In this document: in pieces, positions 6,092 through 6,928 of the stretch
Position numbering within the stretch: the first letter of the stretch is position 1
How the letters are laid out: each line of letters opens with the position of its first letter
Origin: Cytophagales bacterium
GTDB taxonomy: Bacteria > Bacteroidota > Bacteroidia > Cytophagales > Cyclobacteriaceae
Direction of reading: 5' to 3'
DNA: 6,928 nucleotides
NCBI GenBank assembly: GCA_003541895.1
Contig: DPLR01000082.1
Span: forward strand, 1-6,928
The notes under the pieces: generated by a model
Told to the model about the DNA's origin: nothing
Databases searched by the model: none
The model's input: only the letters and a program-made list of their open reading frames with translations
Position numbers and translations under genes: made by a program

Positions 6092-6928
6092 ATGTCTAAT
6101 CCTTTCAAACCTTATATATCGGATGAGCAAAACGTAGCCGAGCTCACGATCAAATCCATTTTACTCGGATGTTTTTTTGGTATCGTCTTCGGCTGCTCAA
6201 CCACTTATCTCGCAATCAAAGCTGGACTAACGGTTACGGCTTCCATTCCAATTGCAGTGATTGCCATTACGTTGGGAAGAAAATTATTGAAGACCACCAT
6301 TCTTGAAAACAACATCATTCAAACGGCAGGTTCGGCAGGTGAATCTATTGCTGCCGGTGTTGCCTTCACCCTTCCCGGATTTTTGTTTTTGTCAGCCGAT
6401 GAAAACGGAAATATCAACAGCGCAGAATACTTCAACTACTTCACAATTTTTTCTTTGGCTGCGTTGGGCGGAATGCTCGGCACCATGATGATGATTCCAT
6501 TGCGCAGATCGTTAATTGTAAAAGAACATGGCGTGCTACCGTATCCCGAAGGAACCGCTTGTGCTTCGGTGTTGCAAGCAGGAGAGAAGGGGGGCGTGTT
6601 TGCCCAGACTGCTTTTGTGGGCATGGGCGTTGCCTTTGTTTATGCCATGCTGCAAAAAGTTTTTCATCTGATTGCCGAAACGCCAACTTTTGTTACGCGA
6701 CAAGCAAATAAATTTTGGCCATCCGCAACGATCAACGGAGAGATTACGCCAGAGTATCTTGGTGTTGGTTATATCATTGGCCCGCGCATTTCGGGAGTGT
6801 TGGTAGCGGGTTCTGTTCTTGCGTGGTGGGCCATCATTCCGCTGCTTGCTACGCTAGTTCCATTTGAAAACGTAGCACATCAATTGGTCACGCTTGGTTA
6901 TTTGAAAGACATTACGGCTGCCGGAGGA
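6092..6928 (+). CDS. OPT-family oligopeptide transporter, N-terminal part (runs off right edge)
   Basis: The frame opening with ATG at 6092 stays open for 279 codons to the window end. Its translation is a clear OPT-family transporter of the bacterial type: FKPYIS (5-10), TIKSILLGCFFGIVFG (19-34), YLAIKAGLTVTASIPIAVI (39-57), TILENNIIQTAGSAGESIAAG (69-89), MIPLRRSLIVKEHGVLPYPEG (134-154), TACASVLQAGE (155-165) and VGYIIGPRISGVLVAG (225-240). These are signature blocks of the family. It is an inner-membrane carrier, thought to move oligopeptides or metal-chelate-like compounds with protons; the substrate here is unknown. Full-length relatives are around 600-700 residues, so more than half is missing beyond the edge. 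The start is supported by the conserved FKPYI N-terminus. The 35-base gap from the ORF6N gene holds no obvious promoter, so co-transcription or a promoter inside that gene is possible. Confidence 0.93.
   Translation, partial: MSNPFKPYISDEQNVAELTIKSILLGCFFGIVFGCSTTYLAIKAGLTVTASIPIAVIAITLGRKLLKTTILENNIIQTAGSAGESIAAGVAFTLPGFLFLSADENGNINSAEYFNYFTIFSLAALGGMLGTMMMIPLRRSLIVKEHGVLPYPEGTACASVLQAGEKGGVFAQTAFVGMGVAFVYAMLQKVFHLIAETPTFVTRQANKFWPSATINGEITPEYLGVGYIIGPRISGVLVAGSVLAWWAIIPLLATLVPFENVAHQLVTLGYLKDITAAGG

Noticed and set aside
6303..6686. Small open frames on both strands within the right-hand end
   Set aside because: They are out-of-frame readings of the OPT transporter, whose own frame is open throughout and matches family signatures in many blocks.

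Overview
The window looks like chromosomal DNA from a member of the Bacteroidota, probably a Cytophagales-type organism. The signs are short Sec signal peptides ending in 'SAQ' or 'FAQ', small beta-barrel outer-membrane proteins, starts without strong Shine-Dalgarno sequences, moderately AT-rich DNA, and an ORF6N protein of the type scattered through Bacteroidota genomes. This placement is inferred from style; there is no rRNA or other marker gene here.

Left part, minus strand (4039 down to 1): four genes run in one direction with overlapping ends (4, 11 and 1 bases), so they form a very compact operon. In transcription order they encode a 209-aa exported protein that is probably a small beta-barrel, a 240-aa outer-membrane beta-barrel-like protein, a 328-aa lipoprotein with a von Willebrand factor A (VWA) fold whose metal site is degenerate, and a secreted WD40 beta-propeller protein. 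The WD40 reading frame is cut by an in-frame TGA at 525-527. The same frame stays open for the remaining 174 codons to the window edge and keeps encoding WD40 blades, so the true gene is longer and is interrupted by a nonsense codon, a sequencing error or a recoded stop. All four products are predicted to lie in the envelope, and I do not recognise the set as a named system.

Middle: a 112-bp divergent intergenic region (4040-4151) holds candidate promoters for both directions. Their -35 elements overlap on an 11-bp palindrome.

Right part, plus strand: a 416-aa MFS transporter of the POT/PTR2 (proton-dependent oligopeptide) type, then an AT-rich ORF6N-domain gene, then the first 279 codons of an OPT-family oligopeptide transporter that runs off the right edge. 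Two unrelated peptide-transporter families thus flank a gene that looks like an accessory insertion. I found no tRNA, rRNA, CRISPR array, insertion sequence or clear intrinsic terminator, and no gene-free stretch exceeds 130 bases.
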